From: Hemicordylus capensis
Lineage: Eukaryota > Chordata > Lepidosauria > Squamata > Cordylidae
Reading direction: 5' to 3'
Assembly: GCF_027244095.1 (NCBI RefSeq)
Contig: NC_069669.1
Coordinates: 22,781,501-22,845,500 of the forward strand
Length of the DNA stretch: 64,000 nt
Shown here: positions 21,100-32,330 of the stretch, piece after piece
Layout of the letters: the number at the start of each line of letters is the position of its first letter
How positions within the stretch are numbered: position 1 is the stretch's first letter
Program-made: the position numbers and the translations under genes
Notes under the pieces: model-generated
Told to the model about the DNA's origin: nothing
Seen by the model: only the letters and a program-made list of their open reading frames with translations
Database searches by the model: none

Positions 21100-21750
21100 A
21101 TGACATACCTGCCGAGGGTCTGTGTCCGAGTGTGGGGAGGACGCCATCAATCCCGAGTGACGTACATCTCAGGCAGCAGAGGTCGATGGATCAGGCAGGC
21201 AGATGAGAAGCCGTACCTTTCTGGGACGCCTCGGGAGGGCTTCTTGTCGACATGGGCAGTCTGTGCCCCCTTTGTGTCGGCGAGCAACAGCCGGGTCCCC
21301 GAGTTCAACAGAGCCACGGGGTGGGATGGGGGGTCTGCCTGGGATTGTGTCGCTTTGCGGGAGGGTTGTGCATATCTGAACACCCCCCCCCCCGTTAAAA
21401 CCCGAAAGCTCTCCACTTGCAGAGAACGAGGCTATCTGGGAGGGGACTGGGAGAGGAGTCCTCCTCCCCCCCCCGGCGGGATGCCTTTCTCCAGGCACGC
21501 AGCGCAGGGGGGCTTTTATTCCCCCATGCGGGGGGGGGGGGGTCGGGGGGGGAGGTGGTGGCTGCTGCACGTGGAGCTCCGCGCTCCTGGCTGGTTTCCC
21601 CCGCGGGGCTGCAAAGGAGCAGCGGACGCAGCAGGCTCGGCGGGCAGGCAGCCGCAGGTGGTGCTTTTTACAGCAGAGATGAAGATCACCTGCTCGCCTG
21701 TGCGGCTCTGCCGGGGAGTTAAAGGCAGAGAGCACAATAGCGAGCTCAGT
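21100..21750. promoter_or_regulatory. GC/CpG-rich islet
   Basis: High GC with many G runs (21525-21555) and frequent CpG. No promoter motif or exon can be assigned. Overlapping open frames on both strands reflect composition. Confidence 0.35.
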
Positions 21751-21801
21751 TGACTGGCCGGCAGCTCCGTCGTGCAGGTCTGTTTCCAGCTCCTGCTTCA
21801 G

Positions 21802-21825
21802 AGTGTGTGTGTGTGTGTGTGTGTT
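21802..21825. repeat. (GT)n microsatellite
   Basis: A perfect GT run. Confidence 0.9.
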
Positions 21826-21911
21826 CGTTTGTTTGTTGCACTCATTTTCTAATCACCAGGATTTTTACTCATATTGATTTTTATTTTAAAGAACACGTCT
21901 AGTCTTCAGGG

Positions 21912-21995
21912 AGCTGCCAATGGCCCAGTCACTGGTCCATCTAAGTCAGTATTGCCAGCACTGACTGGCAGCAACTCTGCCAGAGAGGGAACTTT
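21912..21995 (-). mobile_element. 5S/tRNA composite SINE, 3' fragment
   Basis: CACTGGTCCATCTAAGTCAG, TATTGCCAGCACTGACTGGC: only the 3' body is present. Confidence 0.65.
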
Positions 21996-22022
21996 CCAGC
22001 TCAGAGCAGAACTTTGTCCCGC

Positions 22023-22240
22023 ATGGTGTAGTGGTTAGAGTGCTGGGCTAGGACTGGGGAGACCTGAGTTCAAATCCTCATTCAGCCATGACACTCCCTG
22101 GGTGACTCTGGGCCAGTCACCTCTCTCTCTGCCCAACCTACCTCACAGGGTTGTTGAGAGGACAAACATAACCATGTACACCTCTCTGGGCTCCTTGGAG
22201 GAAGAGCAGGATATATGCAGTGCTATGTGAATTTGCATGT
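22023..22240 (+). mobile_element. tRNA-derived squamate SINE (GTGGTGTAGTGG type)
   Basis: ATGGTGTAGTGGTTAGAGTG, GTTCAAATCCTCATTCAG, CTGGGCCAGTCACC and CTCCTTGGAGGAAGAGCAGG. Confidence 0.9.
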
Positions 22241-22289
22241 TTACATTATGTATATGTTAATTAGTCAACCTGAAAATTAGCGTGTAAAT

Positions 22290-22445
22290 TAATGTAAATG
22301 TAAGTTAATTCACCAGTCTCTGCCGGCCACACTGTCATACAACTCTGCACAATTGCTGTGCTTGCAGTGGTGTGTCAGCCAGAGAGAAGAAAAGGGAAGC
22401 TGAAGTGAAATGTATGTTCTGTCCACCGGTCATAAGAACCGAAAA
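22290..22445 (+). repeat. Duplicated segment, copy 1
   Basis: AAGTTAATTCACCAGTCTC, CCACACTGTCATACAACTCT and GCTTGCAGTGGTGTGTC correspond to 26470-26605 in order and orientation. Both are followed by a minus-strand CR1 tail. Confidence 0.7.
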
Positions 22446-22495
22446 ACAGCCCTGCTGGATCAGGCCCAGGAAGGCCCGTCTCGTCCAGCCTCCAG
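22428..22495 (-). mobile_element. CR1 3' tail
   Basis: CAGCCCTGCTGGATCAGGCC and GTCTCGTCCAGCCTCCAG: the terminal CR1 UTR only. Confidence 0.75.
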
Positions 22496-22670
22496 TTTCC
22501 CAGATTGGGTCCCAATGTGGACCGAACTGCACCAACCGGCCCAGGCAGACCCCGACCCCACCCTTCTTCCCTTGCAGCCGTGCCACTGCCTCCAGTTAGC
22601 CGGGGGTCTCCCGAAACCGCCTCCCTCTCCAGGTATCTATGGAAAGCAGTGTGGAGATGTCAGAGGCTTC
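22495..22670 (-). repeat. Dispersed repeat (CGGTCCAAATTTGGACC family), minus
   Basis: Its reverse complement (TACCTGGAGAGGGAGGCGG, GGCTAACTGGAGGCAGTGGC, GGTTGGTGCAGTTCGGTCC) matches 25060-25210. Family not identified. Confidence 0.65.
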
Positions 22671-22754
22671 ATCTTGTGAAAAATATTGGGGTGGGGGTGG
22701 GGCCTCCAGGCATCGGAGCTTCAGTCAGAGTCGGCAACCCTAGCAGGAGGAGCA

Positions 22755-23060
22755 CGTGAGGGAAGCCCTGCTGGATCAGGCCCCCCAAGGAGGCCCACCT
22801 AGGCCAGCACCCTGGTTCCCACAGTGGTCCCTCTCGGAAGCCCACGGGCAAGAGATGAAGGCGTGCCCTCCCTCGCTGTTGCCTCTGAGGCTGGAAGTAG
22901 CCCATAGGCATCATCGGGACTAGTAGTAGCCGCTGATAGAAATGAATTGGCCAAAGCCCTCTCTCTGGTTGCTGTACCCCTGCCTCTGCTCTTGAGCGGC
23001 ATCTTGTCCCTGAGGCTGGAGCTGGCCTGTAGCCATCAGGACAGGTAGCCACTGGCAGGC
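22755..23060 (-). mobile_element. LINE CR1 3' UTR
   Basis: AGCCCTGCTGGATCAGGCCC, CCAGCACCCTGGTTCCCACA and GGCTGGAGCTGGCCTGTAGC, in CR1 order on the minus strand. Confidence 0.85.
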
Positions 23061-23061
23061 T

Positions 23062-23925
23062 GTCCTCCGTGGAGGCTGCTCAGAGCCCTGGTCTGCCTCG
23101 GTCTACGGCTGCTTCCTCTGTCCCCTCCCAAGAAAGCGGGCAGTGCACGACACCCGGGCCCAGAGCGCAGCCTCCCCCGCCAGCCCCACCACTGTGCAAT
23201 ATCAAGAGGAGCCCTTCATCCTCATCCTCATCAGCAGGAGCAGCAGGAGGTGTGGCTGGCGGCTCCCCCCCCCCCGCTGCCCTGCTGTGCTTTCCTCCCT
23301 CTCCTCCGTCCGCACCCCGCCTGCCTCGCTTCAGCCTCACTGCCTCATGCCATGGGCTGTGCCAGCTGACGCCTTACATAACTGCGGCCACCTCGGGCAC
23401 AGGTCTCCGAACACATGGCGGCCATCTCCGCTGCCTGTCAGTTGCGATTGTTTGCACATGGCTGCTCCTCCTCCCAGCCCCGCTCCAGAAACATGACAGC
23501 AGGCAGGCAGGCAGGCAGGCAGGCAGATCTGAGACCCCTGGCCACGGACCGGCGGAGCAAGACGGAAATGCCTCCTCCTCATGGGCAGCGTGTGTTGCGC
23601 ATGGAGGCTCCTTCCCCCGAGAAGCGGATCACCCAACCCTTTCTGAGGTTTCCCAGCAAAGCACGAGTTGACCAAGCAGCGCTGGGAGGTTAGACAAGGT
23701 CACGTCCCTCCTTCTGTCTTTGCTGCTGTTCGGAAATATTCCAGGGGCTTCTGTTACATCCCAACATCACGGAAAGGAGCCGCAGTTGCCTCTTAAAGAG
23801 GGGGAGAAGCTCCTAATGGATTGCTCTCGGTTCCCGCTATTACCCTTCCTTCAAATCCCTCCTCAGGAGCGACCTTGTTCATGAAGCCCTTGGCCCATAC
23901 CCTTCTGCAACGGAGGGGAGGGAAG
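23062..23925. other. GC-rich unannotated DNA
   Basis: No gene is recognised. Contains a (CAGG)n microsatellite at 23499-23526. Confidence 0.5.
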
Positions 23926-23929
23926 GGAA

Positions 23930-24180
23930 GGTTGTGCCCTCGAGTGGGTGTCGACTCCTGGCGCCCACAGAAAAGCCCTGTGGTTGTCTTGGGTAGAAGA
24001 CAGGAGGGGTTGGCCATGGCCTCCTTCCAAGCAGTATGAGATGATGATGCCTCTCAGCACCTCCCTGTATCGCTGCTGCCCAGTATAGGGGTTTCCCATA
24101 TTCTGGGAGACACACCAGCGGGGATCCGAACCAACAGCCCCCTCCTCTCTAGGCAGGTTGCTTCCCCACCGCACCATGAG
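23930..24180 (-). mobile_element. BovB-tail SINE (Sauria-type)
   Basis: Minus copy: GGGTGTCGACTCCTGGCGCC (BovB-like tail), GGCCATGGCCTCCTTCC, GGGTTTCCCATATTCTGGGA and GGGGATCCGAACCAACAGC (B box region). Confidence 0.85.
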
Positions 24181-24319
24181 GTGGCCATTGCAACTTAGCC
24201 TGTGTGTAGCTGAAATGAGTGCATCTTCTTCCCTGCTCTGCCTGACCTCCAGTGGTGCTGCAGATCTCTTGCTGCCGCCGCTGCCTTCTCCCACCAGCCT
24301 TCCTGTCCACAAAAACTGA

Positions 24320-24735
24320 AATCCGTAGAAAGCAACTGCAGGAAGATTTAGGACCAAGAAGGGGAAGTACTTTTTCACACACCACACAATTATCTGTGGA
24401 ATTATCTCTCGGGGGTGGCCACCAGCTTGGGTGGCTTTAAAAGGGGCTGAGACAGATCCATGGAGGACAGGTCTGTCAAGGGCTGCTCTAATAGCTGCTA
24501 GTCCTGATGGCTGGCTAGAGGCCACCTCCAGCTTCAGAGTAGAGGCAAGATGCTTCTCGATACCAATGGCAGGGGAGCAGCAGCAGCAGCAGGAGTAAGA
24601 GGGCATGTCCCCTCCCCTCTTGCCTGTGGGCTTCTCAGGGGCATCTGGTGGGGGACCACTGTATGAAACAGGAGGCTGGGCTAGATGGGCCTCCTTGGGC
24701 CTGATCCAGCAGGGCTGCTCTCGTATTCTCCTGCT
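24320..24735 (+). mobile_element. LINE CR1 3' end
   Basis: GAAGTACTTTTTCACACACC, CCACCAGCTTGGGTGGCTTT, then the UTR (GGCTGGGCTAGATGGGCC, CTGATCCAGCAGGGCTGC). It includes the end of ORF2 with frame damage. Confidence 0.88.
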
Positions 24736-24814
24736 AGGGTTGCAGACTCTGACTGAAGCTCTGATTCCTGGAGTTCCCCCCACCCCATATTTTTCACCAT
24801 ATTAAGCCATTGAT

Positions 24815-25040
24815 TAAGCCTATCAATGGCTACTAGTCTGATGGCTGTGGGCTACCTCCAGCCTCAGAGGCAGGATGCCTCTCCATCCCAGTGGCAGGGG
24901 AGCCACAGCAGGAGAGAGAGGGCATGCACAGACCTCTTGCCTGTGGGCTCCCCAGAGGCATCTGGTGGGCCACTGTGGGAAACAGGATGCTGGACGAGAT
25001 GGGCCTTCTTGGGCCTGATCCAGCAGGGCTGTTCTTATGT
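24815..25040 (+). mobile_element. LINE CR1 3' UTR
   Basis: TATCAATGGCTACTAGTCTG, AGGATGCTGGACGAGATGGG, CCTGATCCAGCAGGGCTG. A second CR1 tail about 80 bp after the previous one. Confidence 0.88.
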
Positions 25041-25044
25041 CATC

Positions 25045-25350
25045 TCGACAATTGCTTTCAATAGCTACCTGGAGATGGATGCTGATTTCGGGAGGCTCCA
25101 GGCTAACTGGAGGCAGTGGCACAGCTACAATTGAAGAAGGGGGTAGGGGTATGCCTGGACCAGTTGGTGCGATTCGGTCCAAATTTGGACCAAATTCAGA
25201 CGGAACCACCAGCATTTGAACCGGTTCTGTCTAACTGATCAGCTGGGCCAGTTGGTTTGACGAATCAGCTTGAAGCAGTTTGAAGTAGTTTGCAATCAAA
25301 CTGTTCGCAGTGGTTTGGTTTGTGACTGAACTGGTCTGTGCACATCGTTG
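25045..25350 (+). repeat. Dispersed repeat (CGGTCCAAATTTGGACC family), plus
   Basis: GCTACCTGGAGATGGATGC, GGCTAACTGGAGGCAGTGGC, GTTGGTGCGATTCGGTCC, then degenerate GGTTTG/GAACCGG motifs ending near CTGTGCACATC. Inverted relative to 22495-22670. Confidence 0.65.
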
Positions 25351-25351
25351 T

Positions 25352-26018
25352 GTGTGTGGACAAATGGCCCTGGGACCTGCTGTCTGTGTGACAACTTGCT
25401 CCTTTCTCTTCATTTTTGGTGTTGTATAAAGTGATTGCAGTAGGTAAATATGTTTTTGAAGAAATGTTTCTGAGCTAAAGGAATGGATCTTTCCCGGACT
25501 GGCCTGGAGTCTACAGAAATTGACTTCAGTCTCCATGTGGCTACTACTGAGAACAGTTCTGAAGAGCTTGATAATATTGTGGAATGTATTGGGGGGAAAT
25601 ATCTCAATTCTCATCCAAGGGGCACACGACTTTCTTTATGCTGAAGCAGACTAACAGGGCCTTCCCTCCAGAACATCGTTTTAAGGCCTCTCCCACCATC
25701 CTGTTCTGCTGTGTGAGATTTTGTTTGTGTAGTTTCAAATTAATCTTTGTTTCCTTTTTTATTTTTATTTTCTTCCTGTCAATACCATTCAACGACACCA
25801 TTTTATCACCTTGTGAGGAGGCTGTTTTGTGAGGCGAGGGGCGTTCATTCTGAGAACATCTTCGGCACTTATTTTTGTCCCCTTCAGGAATTCCGCTGGT
25901 TTAAAATTAAACTCTCTCCATCTTGGTGTCTCGTTAGCCAGCATCTTTAAAGGCATAGAGATGGAGTTTTGACCCTCTGGATCCTTAACTGTACTCTCTA
26001 CATTGACAAAGAAACATC

Positions 26019-26057
<39 letters not shown>

Positions 26058-26365
26058 TTTCCTGGATAGATCTGGTGGGGTGGGGTGCACTAAATTGTTG
26101 TCTCATGAAAACTTTCAGCTCATATCTGAAGGGCAAAGAGGGAGATGGAACTAGAACCATCACATTTTGGAATTGGAAGGGATCCTAGAGTTTACCTTTT
26201 TTGCTTCATACTCCATTGCAGGTTCAATGCTGCTCCAAATCAACCAGCAGCTTCCAATTTAATTTCAATGGGACTACTTTGAGTAATTGTCCTCATCATG
26301 CCAACTGTTTTTCTCCTCCAACATGCATTGTAAGTCATTTAGATGTCTCAGTTATTGTTCTATGG
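25352..26365. other. Unannotated intergenic DNA
   Basis: No gene seen. Contains a (TG)n microsatellite at 26023-26055. Confidence 0.5.
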
Positions 26366-26369
26366 ATTT

Positions 26370-26455
26370 TTATTGTCTAGCATTTTTTACACCACCTTGG
26401 GATATTGTTTTGATGAAAGGTGGTATATAAATCGTAATATAAATAAAATATTTTT
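26370..26455 (+). mobile_element. LINE 3' tail fragment
   Basis: CACCACCTTGGGATATTG and GATGAAAGGTGGTATATAAA, ending in AATAAAATATTTT: a typical retroelement 3' terminus. Confidence 0.55.
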
Positions 26456-26469
26456 TAAATTTAAAAGCA

Positions 26470-26605
26470 GGGTGTGAATGTAAATTAATTCATCAGTCTC
26501 CAGCCACACTGTTATACTACTCTGCACAACAGTTGTGCTTGCAGTGGTTTGTATGTCAACAAGAGAGCATAAAAGGCAGGCCGAAATGTACCTTCTGCCT
26601 AAGAA
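26470..26605 (+). repeat. Duplicated segment, copy 2
   Basis: AAATTAATTCATCAGTCTCC, GCCACACTGTTATACTACTC and GCTTGCAGTGGTTTGTATG match 22290-22445. Confidence 0.7.
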
Positions 26606-26735
26606 CCGCCTTGCTGCTGGATCAGGCCCAAGAAGGCCCACCTTGTTGTCCAGCCCCCTGCTTCCCACAAGCAACAGGGGAGGCCCTGCCCTCGCTCCTG
26701 CTGGGGCTGGCCTGCATCTGGGATTCAGGTGGTGG
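26606..26735 (-). mobile_element. CR1 3' tail
   Basis: GCTGGATCAGGCCCAAGAAG and TTGTCCAGCCCCCTGCTTCC. Confidence 0.75.
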
Positions 26736-26739
26736 GGTT

Positions 26740-28935
26740 TTAAAGGCCGCTTGAAGGACTTAAAGAGCAATATAGGGAGATAAAAGGACATGTAGGATTC
26801 CATTGTCTTCACAAGAGCCTTTGCCCCCCCCACCCCCATGTTAACTTTTCACACCAAGAGTGGTGCTTAGCAGCAGCCAGGAACACTGGAGCGGTTATTA
26901 ATTCGAAACCTCTCTTGCAGTGAGGAGGCATCCAGCTGTGGAACTGCATTTATGGGGGCGGCTGCTGCTGCTGGGTCCCACATATTAGATTTCTGAAACA
27001 GAAATGGGGGGGGGCTGATGGGAGACCAGCCACTTGTGGGGGGGGCTGGTCCCCCCCTGCCCCCCTCTAGAGCTGCCCTTGAAAGTACGGAATGCACCAA
27101 ACAAAGCCTAAACCCCCCCCAGGGCTGAATTCTGCCTCCCTCAGGCAGGCCTTTGTGAGGCAAAACTCTGATTACAAATGGGAGTTTGGCACAAAGGAAT
27201 GCCCTGCTGTTGCATGGGGAATGCAGGCCTGCCTTTACAGGGCAGGTTGTCTTTGAAGGAGAGAGGAAGCAAGCAAGCAAGACCCCAAGAGTGGAAGCAC
27301 CCAGGCGGGGGGTGTAGGTGTGGGGTGGCGGCTTCTCCGTGCCCCAATGTGGCCAGCATCAGAGCCCGAGCGTGGTTGGCAGGAGCCTGTTTTCAAGGCT
27401 GGGGGCCCCAAGGCTGCCTCCAAACTGGCTACATTCCGGATAGGACTACTCTTGAGTAACTTAGTCTGGATGCCAGCCTTGTAATCTGACCCTACCGGGT
27501 TGTCCCACCAACCAAGACAACATAACCTGCTGCTTAGGTTTGCAGTCTCCGAATTACAGGTAAAGACCCACCCTGGCTGCAATAAACGCTGGTGGGCTTT
27601 ACCATCTTTTTTTGATGGGGAAAGCTGCACCAGTTGGTTTCTGCCTTTCATGCCTTAGCACAAACGGTACCCAGACTCTGTCCCTGAAAAGGACACATGC
27701 TCAGCTTTGGGGAAAGGGTCAGCATCTGCTAAAAGCCCCGCTGGTGTGGGCTGTAGAAAACAGCCCACATACCACGCCAGGGCAATATCAGCCCAATAAT
27801 GTCACATGCACATCAGTTGTGCAAAATGTGCAAATGCAAAAATTGTGCAAATGTTGTCACACAAGAATATTAGAAATAATGGGCTTGTGTAACATCATTT
27901 GCACAGTTGTGCAATTTGCATCCACGTGGCGTGACTGGGCAGACGTGCCCTTGCTTGGAATGTGGGCCGGCCATTGTCTCTTTGAAATGAGTGAGCTGGA
28001 GGATCCAGGCACCCAATTTGACCCCCAATAGTAACCAGAGACACGGATGCCCGTGAACTCCCACCATGACAACAGAACTGGCTGCCAGATGGAATACCGT
28101 CTTGTGTGAGGTCAGATCACTCAATGAGGAAAATACAACTAGAAAATGTGGGGCAGTTCTCAGTTCACCGATTGAAGTCCCCCACAGCCCCATTTTACCA
28201 TCTTTTCAAATTAATCTTGGTTGGACTCTTTCATTTGTCAAAGAAGCCCAGGTTTTCTCACTCCTCCATTTGATCCTTCGCACTTTCTGAAGGCGGCGGC
28301 CTGCAGGTGCCAGCAACAGATATTTCCATGGAAAGTGTCCTTAGCTCGCTCCATGTTACACAAGGGTATTTGAGGCCTGAAAACACTTTTGCCTTCCCCT
28401 TCCAGCTGGCTGATGTGTTTGTGCTGGAATCGATGCAGTTCGGTCCCCTTGGGGATAAAGAGCCCTTTTCTGGGCCTCGGAGCTCTTTGCTGTCTCAAAG
28501 TATATCTCGTCCTTTAAAAGTAAAGCAGAATGCATGTTGAATGGCATTTTAACCATGCAGTCAGGAAACCGTGCTGCTGTTAAAAAATGTTAGTAATTCA
28601 GTACACAATATGGGCCCACAACAAAATGTTGCAGTATATCCCTGGTGCACATGTGTTACCGGGACCTGTGACTGAGCATGGTGAAATTTTCCGGCTCCTT
28701 TCCTCCTTAGAAACAAAAGCAATTGTGATTGTCTTGAGGGAGAATTTTTCAAGTGGATAAATTTCCCATTATTTTTGTTCAACACTTGTTCCCCCCCTAC
28801 TCTCCCACACTCCACCCACCTGGTTGTCTGTTTAGTGCCCTCTGAGTCTGCAAACATTCCACTCCTTACATTGAGACAGTTTGGCTTTGGGTGTGTGGTG
28901 TTTGTTTGTTTGTTTGCCCCCTTAGGGTTCCCCCC
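26740..28935. other. Unannotated intergenic DNA with hairpins
   Basis: No gene recognised. An imperfect palindrome of about 85 bp at 27838-27921 (AATTGTGCAAATGTTGT and its partner) looks MITE-like. A perfect 10-bp stem (TGTGGGCTGT) lies near 27747-27772. Confidence 0.5.
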
Positions 28936-28939
28936 TTAT

Positions 28940-29660
28940 TTATTTATTTATTGCATTTCTATAATGCCTAGTATAGTAGTATAGTATAGAAATCTCTAGG
29001 TGGTGTACAGAGTAAAACATAATATAAAACAAAACATTTAAAATTCACAAAAACAGATAAAAATCACAATAGATAAAAACGCACATTATAATTTAAAATT
29101 TAAATTTCAGTTAAAAGCCTGGGGAAACAGATACATCTTCAAGGTCCTCCTAAAAGCAAACAGGGAAGGAGATGTTCTTATTTCAGCAGGGAATACGCTC
29201 CGAAGCCCTGGGGCAGCCACAGAGAAGGCCCGGTCCTGAGTGGCCACCAAACGAGCCGGTGGCAACCGTAACCGGACCTCTCCAGAGGATCTTAATAGGC
29301 GACAGAGTTCATGATAGAAAAAGTGCTCTCTTTACCCTGGACCTGAGACGTTAAGGGCCTTATAGATATATAAGGCCAACACTTTGTAAACTTTATAAAC
29401 ACCAGCAGTTTGTATTACGTTTGGAAACATCTCGGCAGCCAGTGCAGTTCTTTTAGAATCGGTGTTATCTGGTCCCTTCGGGTAGACCCAGAGACCAGCC
29501 TGGCTGCCACATTCTGTACCAATTGTAGTTTCCTGACTATGTGCAAGGGCAGCCCCATGTAGAGTGCATTGCAGTAGTCAAGCCTGGAGGTTACCACCAG
29601 GTGTACCAGTTTTAAGGACATTTGTCTCAAGAAATGGACGGATCAGCCAGATTTCTGTGA
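28940..29660 (-). mobile_element. L2-like LINE 3' end, minus strand
   Basis: On the minus strand the translation has [40 protein letters not shown] and [12 protein letters not shown], the highly conserved C-terminal block of L2/CR1-group LINE proteins. The plus strand carries the matching GCAGCCAGTGCAGTTC and GCATTGCAGTAGTCAAGCC. The tail lies at the low end (TTATTTATTTATTGC). Confidence 0.88.
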
Positions 29661-29864
29661 AACTGATGTTGTGTCTGTAGTTATTGCGAGTCTGCCGGTA
29701 GGTCCCTCCGGCCTGCAGCTGCTCCCGTTTTGCATCCATCAGGATCATAACATTCCCAGCTCTTTCCGAAATAATTGTATATGAAAATAATTAATGCAAG
29801 TTCTCTACGACCACAGCCTAGTAGGGCTATTGTCTGACACTTTGCTGTCGGGAACACAGGCAGG

Positions 29865-30000
29865 GAGCTGCTGCCTTCTACTGAGTCAGGCCCTTGGTCC
29901 ACCTCGCGGAGTGTTGCCTTCTCAGCCTGGCAGCAGCTTCTCCAAGGCAGGAGTCTTTCCCGGCGCTACCGCCAGGAGATGTCCGACACTGAGCTTGGGA
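29865..30000 (-). mobile_element. 5S/tRNA composite SINE fragment at the CpG island edge
   Basis: GAGCTGCTGCCTTCTACTGA, GTCAGGCCCTTGGTCCACC, GCAGCAGCTTCTCCAAGGC. It ends where the CpG-dense block begins. Confidence 0.7.
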
Positions 30001-30019
30001 CGCGCCGAGCTGCAGGCTC

Positions 30020-32030
30020 CTGAGATGGGGAGTGCGGGGCATTGCGGAGGGGAGTGCCGGCTACGCCGCTTGTCCTGGAGGCGGGGGATTCCCTTGAGGA
30101 GCCCCCCCCCCGTTCTCAAGGGGCCAAGTGGGGGGGGTCTCCTAGTGGGAGGGAAGCCGCCCGGCAGGCGAAGGGTCCTCTCAAAGAAACGGACCCACCA
30201 CACGCAGCCAGGGCGGCACCCGAAGAGAATTCGAGGGGAGCCCAGGAGGGGCCGCCTGCATTTATTGGGGGGGGGGGGCGGCGCGCGAGCTGCTTGTTCC
30301 TCCTATCCGATTTCTGGAACAGAGAAGGGGAGCGGGCTGGAGGGGGGCAACTCCCCCCGCCAGCCCGCGCCCCATTGTCAGCGGCCAAGGCCGAGGGGGT
30401 GGACTCCCCCCTCCCCCGCGCCCCCCGGAGCTCTCCCTCCCCTCCCTCCGGAGCGCGGGACTGGTGCGCTCGCCTGCCCCTGGCCGCCGAGTGGGCGGGG
30501 GCTGGCGGGGGCGGAGCGGCGGGCGGGGTCCGGAGCCGAGCGGGCCAGCAGAGCACGGCGGGCGGCCGAGCGAGCAAGCGGCGGCAGAAGCAGCGGCAGC
30601 GGGCGGTGCGCCTCCGAAGCGCCGGGGGGCTCATTCCGCAGCGGCCTCTCGGTGGCGCGGCGCGCGGAGCGCCGCTCGCCCCCTCCATGCGCCGGGCCGG
30701 GGCCGCAGCGCCGCCGCGGGGGACTCTGCCAGGCGCGCCGCTCGCCGCCACGCCGGAGCTGCTGCCCGCGCCACCCGCCTGAGGCCAGCCCCCAGCCAGC
30801 CAGCCGCCGGCGGGTCCGCAGCCAGGAGCCAGCCAGGGTGAGAGGGGCGCGCGGCGTGGTGGCGGCGGCGGCGGCGGGAGGGCAGGGCAGGGGCCGCAGC
30901 AGCAGCGTGCGAGTGAGCTGCCCCGCGCAGAGACCCGGCGGAGCCGGCCAGGCCCGCAGCCGGCGCAGGGAGAGGCGAGCGGGCAAGCGCCGCCTCCCCT
31001 CCAGGCGCAGAGGTCCCGCGTGGGGGGGGGGGGGCACCGTAGGCGGTCGGCGGCCTCTGTGCAAAGGGCTCTCGCGGGCTCGGCTTGGTCGGCAGCCCGA
31101 AGACTGCCCGCCTGTGCCCACTGGCAGGCGAGCGCTGGGAATGCGGGCGGCGCTCTCCTCTGCAAGGGGGCTGCCGCGCCGCCGGTGGGCTCCCCCTCTC
31201 CGGGGCCCTCCCCCCGCCCCCTCTGGCTCCCCGCTGCTGCTTTGCCTTCTCCTCCCCCCCCCGGTGGCTCTTCTTCTTCTTCTTCTATGCGGGGCGGCGG
31301 AGCGAGATCTGTCCTGGGCCGACTCGAGAGTCGCAACAGGGGCGGCGGCGGATCTCCCGCATTGCTCCGCGGAGACCCCAGCGGGGCGGCGCCGGCGGGA
31401 CGGAGGCGCCGGTGCCTTCCCAGCCCCGCCCGGGCAGCTTGGCCGCGGCTGTCCGTGCGCTTGACTCGCAAGGCAGCGCGGAGCCTGCCTTCCCGCGCCG
31501 GGAGCCCCGCAGCAGGTGGAGGAGCGCCGGCCGGGGACTCCTTCGGGGCTTGGCGAGCTGCTGCTCCTCCTCCTCTTCTTCTTCTTCGCTGCGCGGGGCT
31601 CTGCGGGGCTGCCTAGTTTCCAGTCCGGATCTGGCGCGCGCGCGGGGGGGGGGGGGGGCGTCAGTGGCTGCGCTGAGTTAGGGGTCCGTCTCCGGCCAGG
31701 GGCTGCCAGGGAGGCGCCTCCTCCTCGGTGGCTTCGCCTGCGCCGCCGCCGCCGCCGGGCCCCTCTTCCCGACGGAGAGCCCCTCACCCTCAGCCCCGGG
31801 GACGGGGACCAGCGGGCGTTGCTTTCCTGCCCGGCCGCAGCCTTGTGCCTGCGCGCCGCTTGTGGCGAAGCAGACGCGGCAGCCAGACCGAGCAGGAGCG
31901 GGGGGGGGCGCCTCTGGGCTCCCGCAGACGCCCGACGGGGGGCAAACCTAGTTGCTGGCGCTTCTGCGAGGGATGGATCGCCCCCAAATGCAGGGGCGCA
32001 GACTGTGCCCCCTGCAAGTCTGGGTCTTGA
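30020..32030 (+). promoter_or_regulatory. GPRC5B: CpG island, likely GPRC5B promoter
   Basis: About 2 kb of extreme GC and CpG density, far above the rest of the window. GC-box-like sites (GTGGGCGGGGGC near 30491, GGGCGGGGTC near 30521) and poly-G runs are visible; no TATA box stands out. It lies 5' of the first coding exon on the same strand, as expected for an untranslated first exon plus long intron. The long open frames on both strands are composition artefacts. Confidence 0.7.
30520..30837 (+). other. GPRC5B: Putative untranslated exon 1 of GPRC5B
   Basis: A good splice donor, CAGG|GTGAGAGG, ends at 30837 inside the CpG island. It could pair with the acceptor at 39810-39811 (TTTCAG|GCAGAACCATG), giving a 9-kb first intron. 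GPRC5B in mammals has a noncoding first exon. The transcription start is not determined, so the 5' boundary is a guess, and other GT sites in the island could be used. Confidence 0.4.
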
Positions 32031-32149
32031 ATAGTCTTGGGGTCCAGGCTATTAGAAGGGGTGTCCAGGCGGCTTTGAGGTGGAGCCTCTGAGGACTCCG
32101 AGTACTTAAAGACCCCCCCCGCCCCCCCCCCCCCACTGGGCCAAGAGGC

Positions 32150-32330
32150 ACCTTTTCAAGGGGTGAGTCTCTTCTATTTTCCAAGGGGAGAGCAACTGAC
32201 CCTCTCCACCCCCAGCCCAGCATCCTTTCAGTGGCTGCCTTGTGTTTCTTTTGGAGTTTGTAAGCCCTTTGGAGACGGGGAACTATTTATTTTTCTGTGT
32301 GAGAATATTGGTTGACAAGCCCTCGCTCCA
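32150..32330 (+). mobile_element. Dispersed repeat with AAGCGG tail, tail lost
   Basis: GAGCAACTGACCCTCTCC, CCCAGCATCCTTTCAGTGG, GTTTGTAAGCCCTTTGGAGA. Confidence 0.75.

Noticed and set aside
21040-21753. 237-residue plus-strand open frame
   Set aside because: It lies in a GC-rich islet and overlaps a similar frame on the other strand; no recognised motif.
23863-24783. 306-residue minus-strand open frame
   Set aside because: It is antisense to CR1 and a BovB-tail SINE; no independent coding signal.
29794-31787. Very long open frames (450-556 residues) on both strands
   Set aside because: They lie in the CpG island, where stop codons are rare because of GC content. The products are Arg/Pro/Ala-rich in every frame and have no domain.
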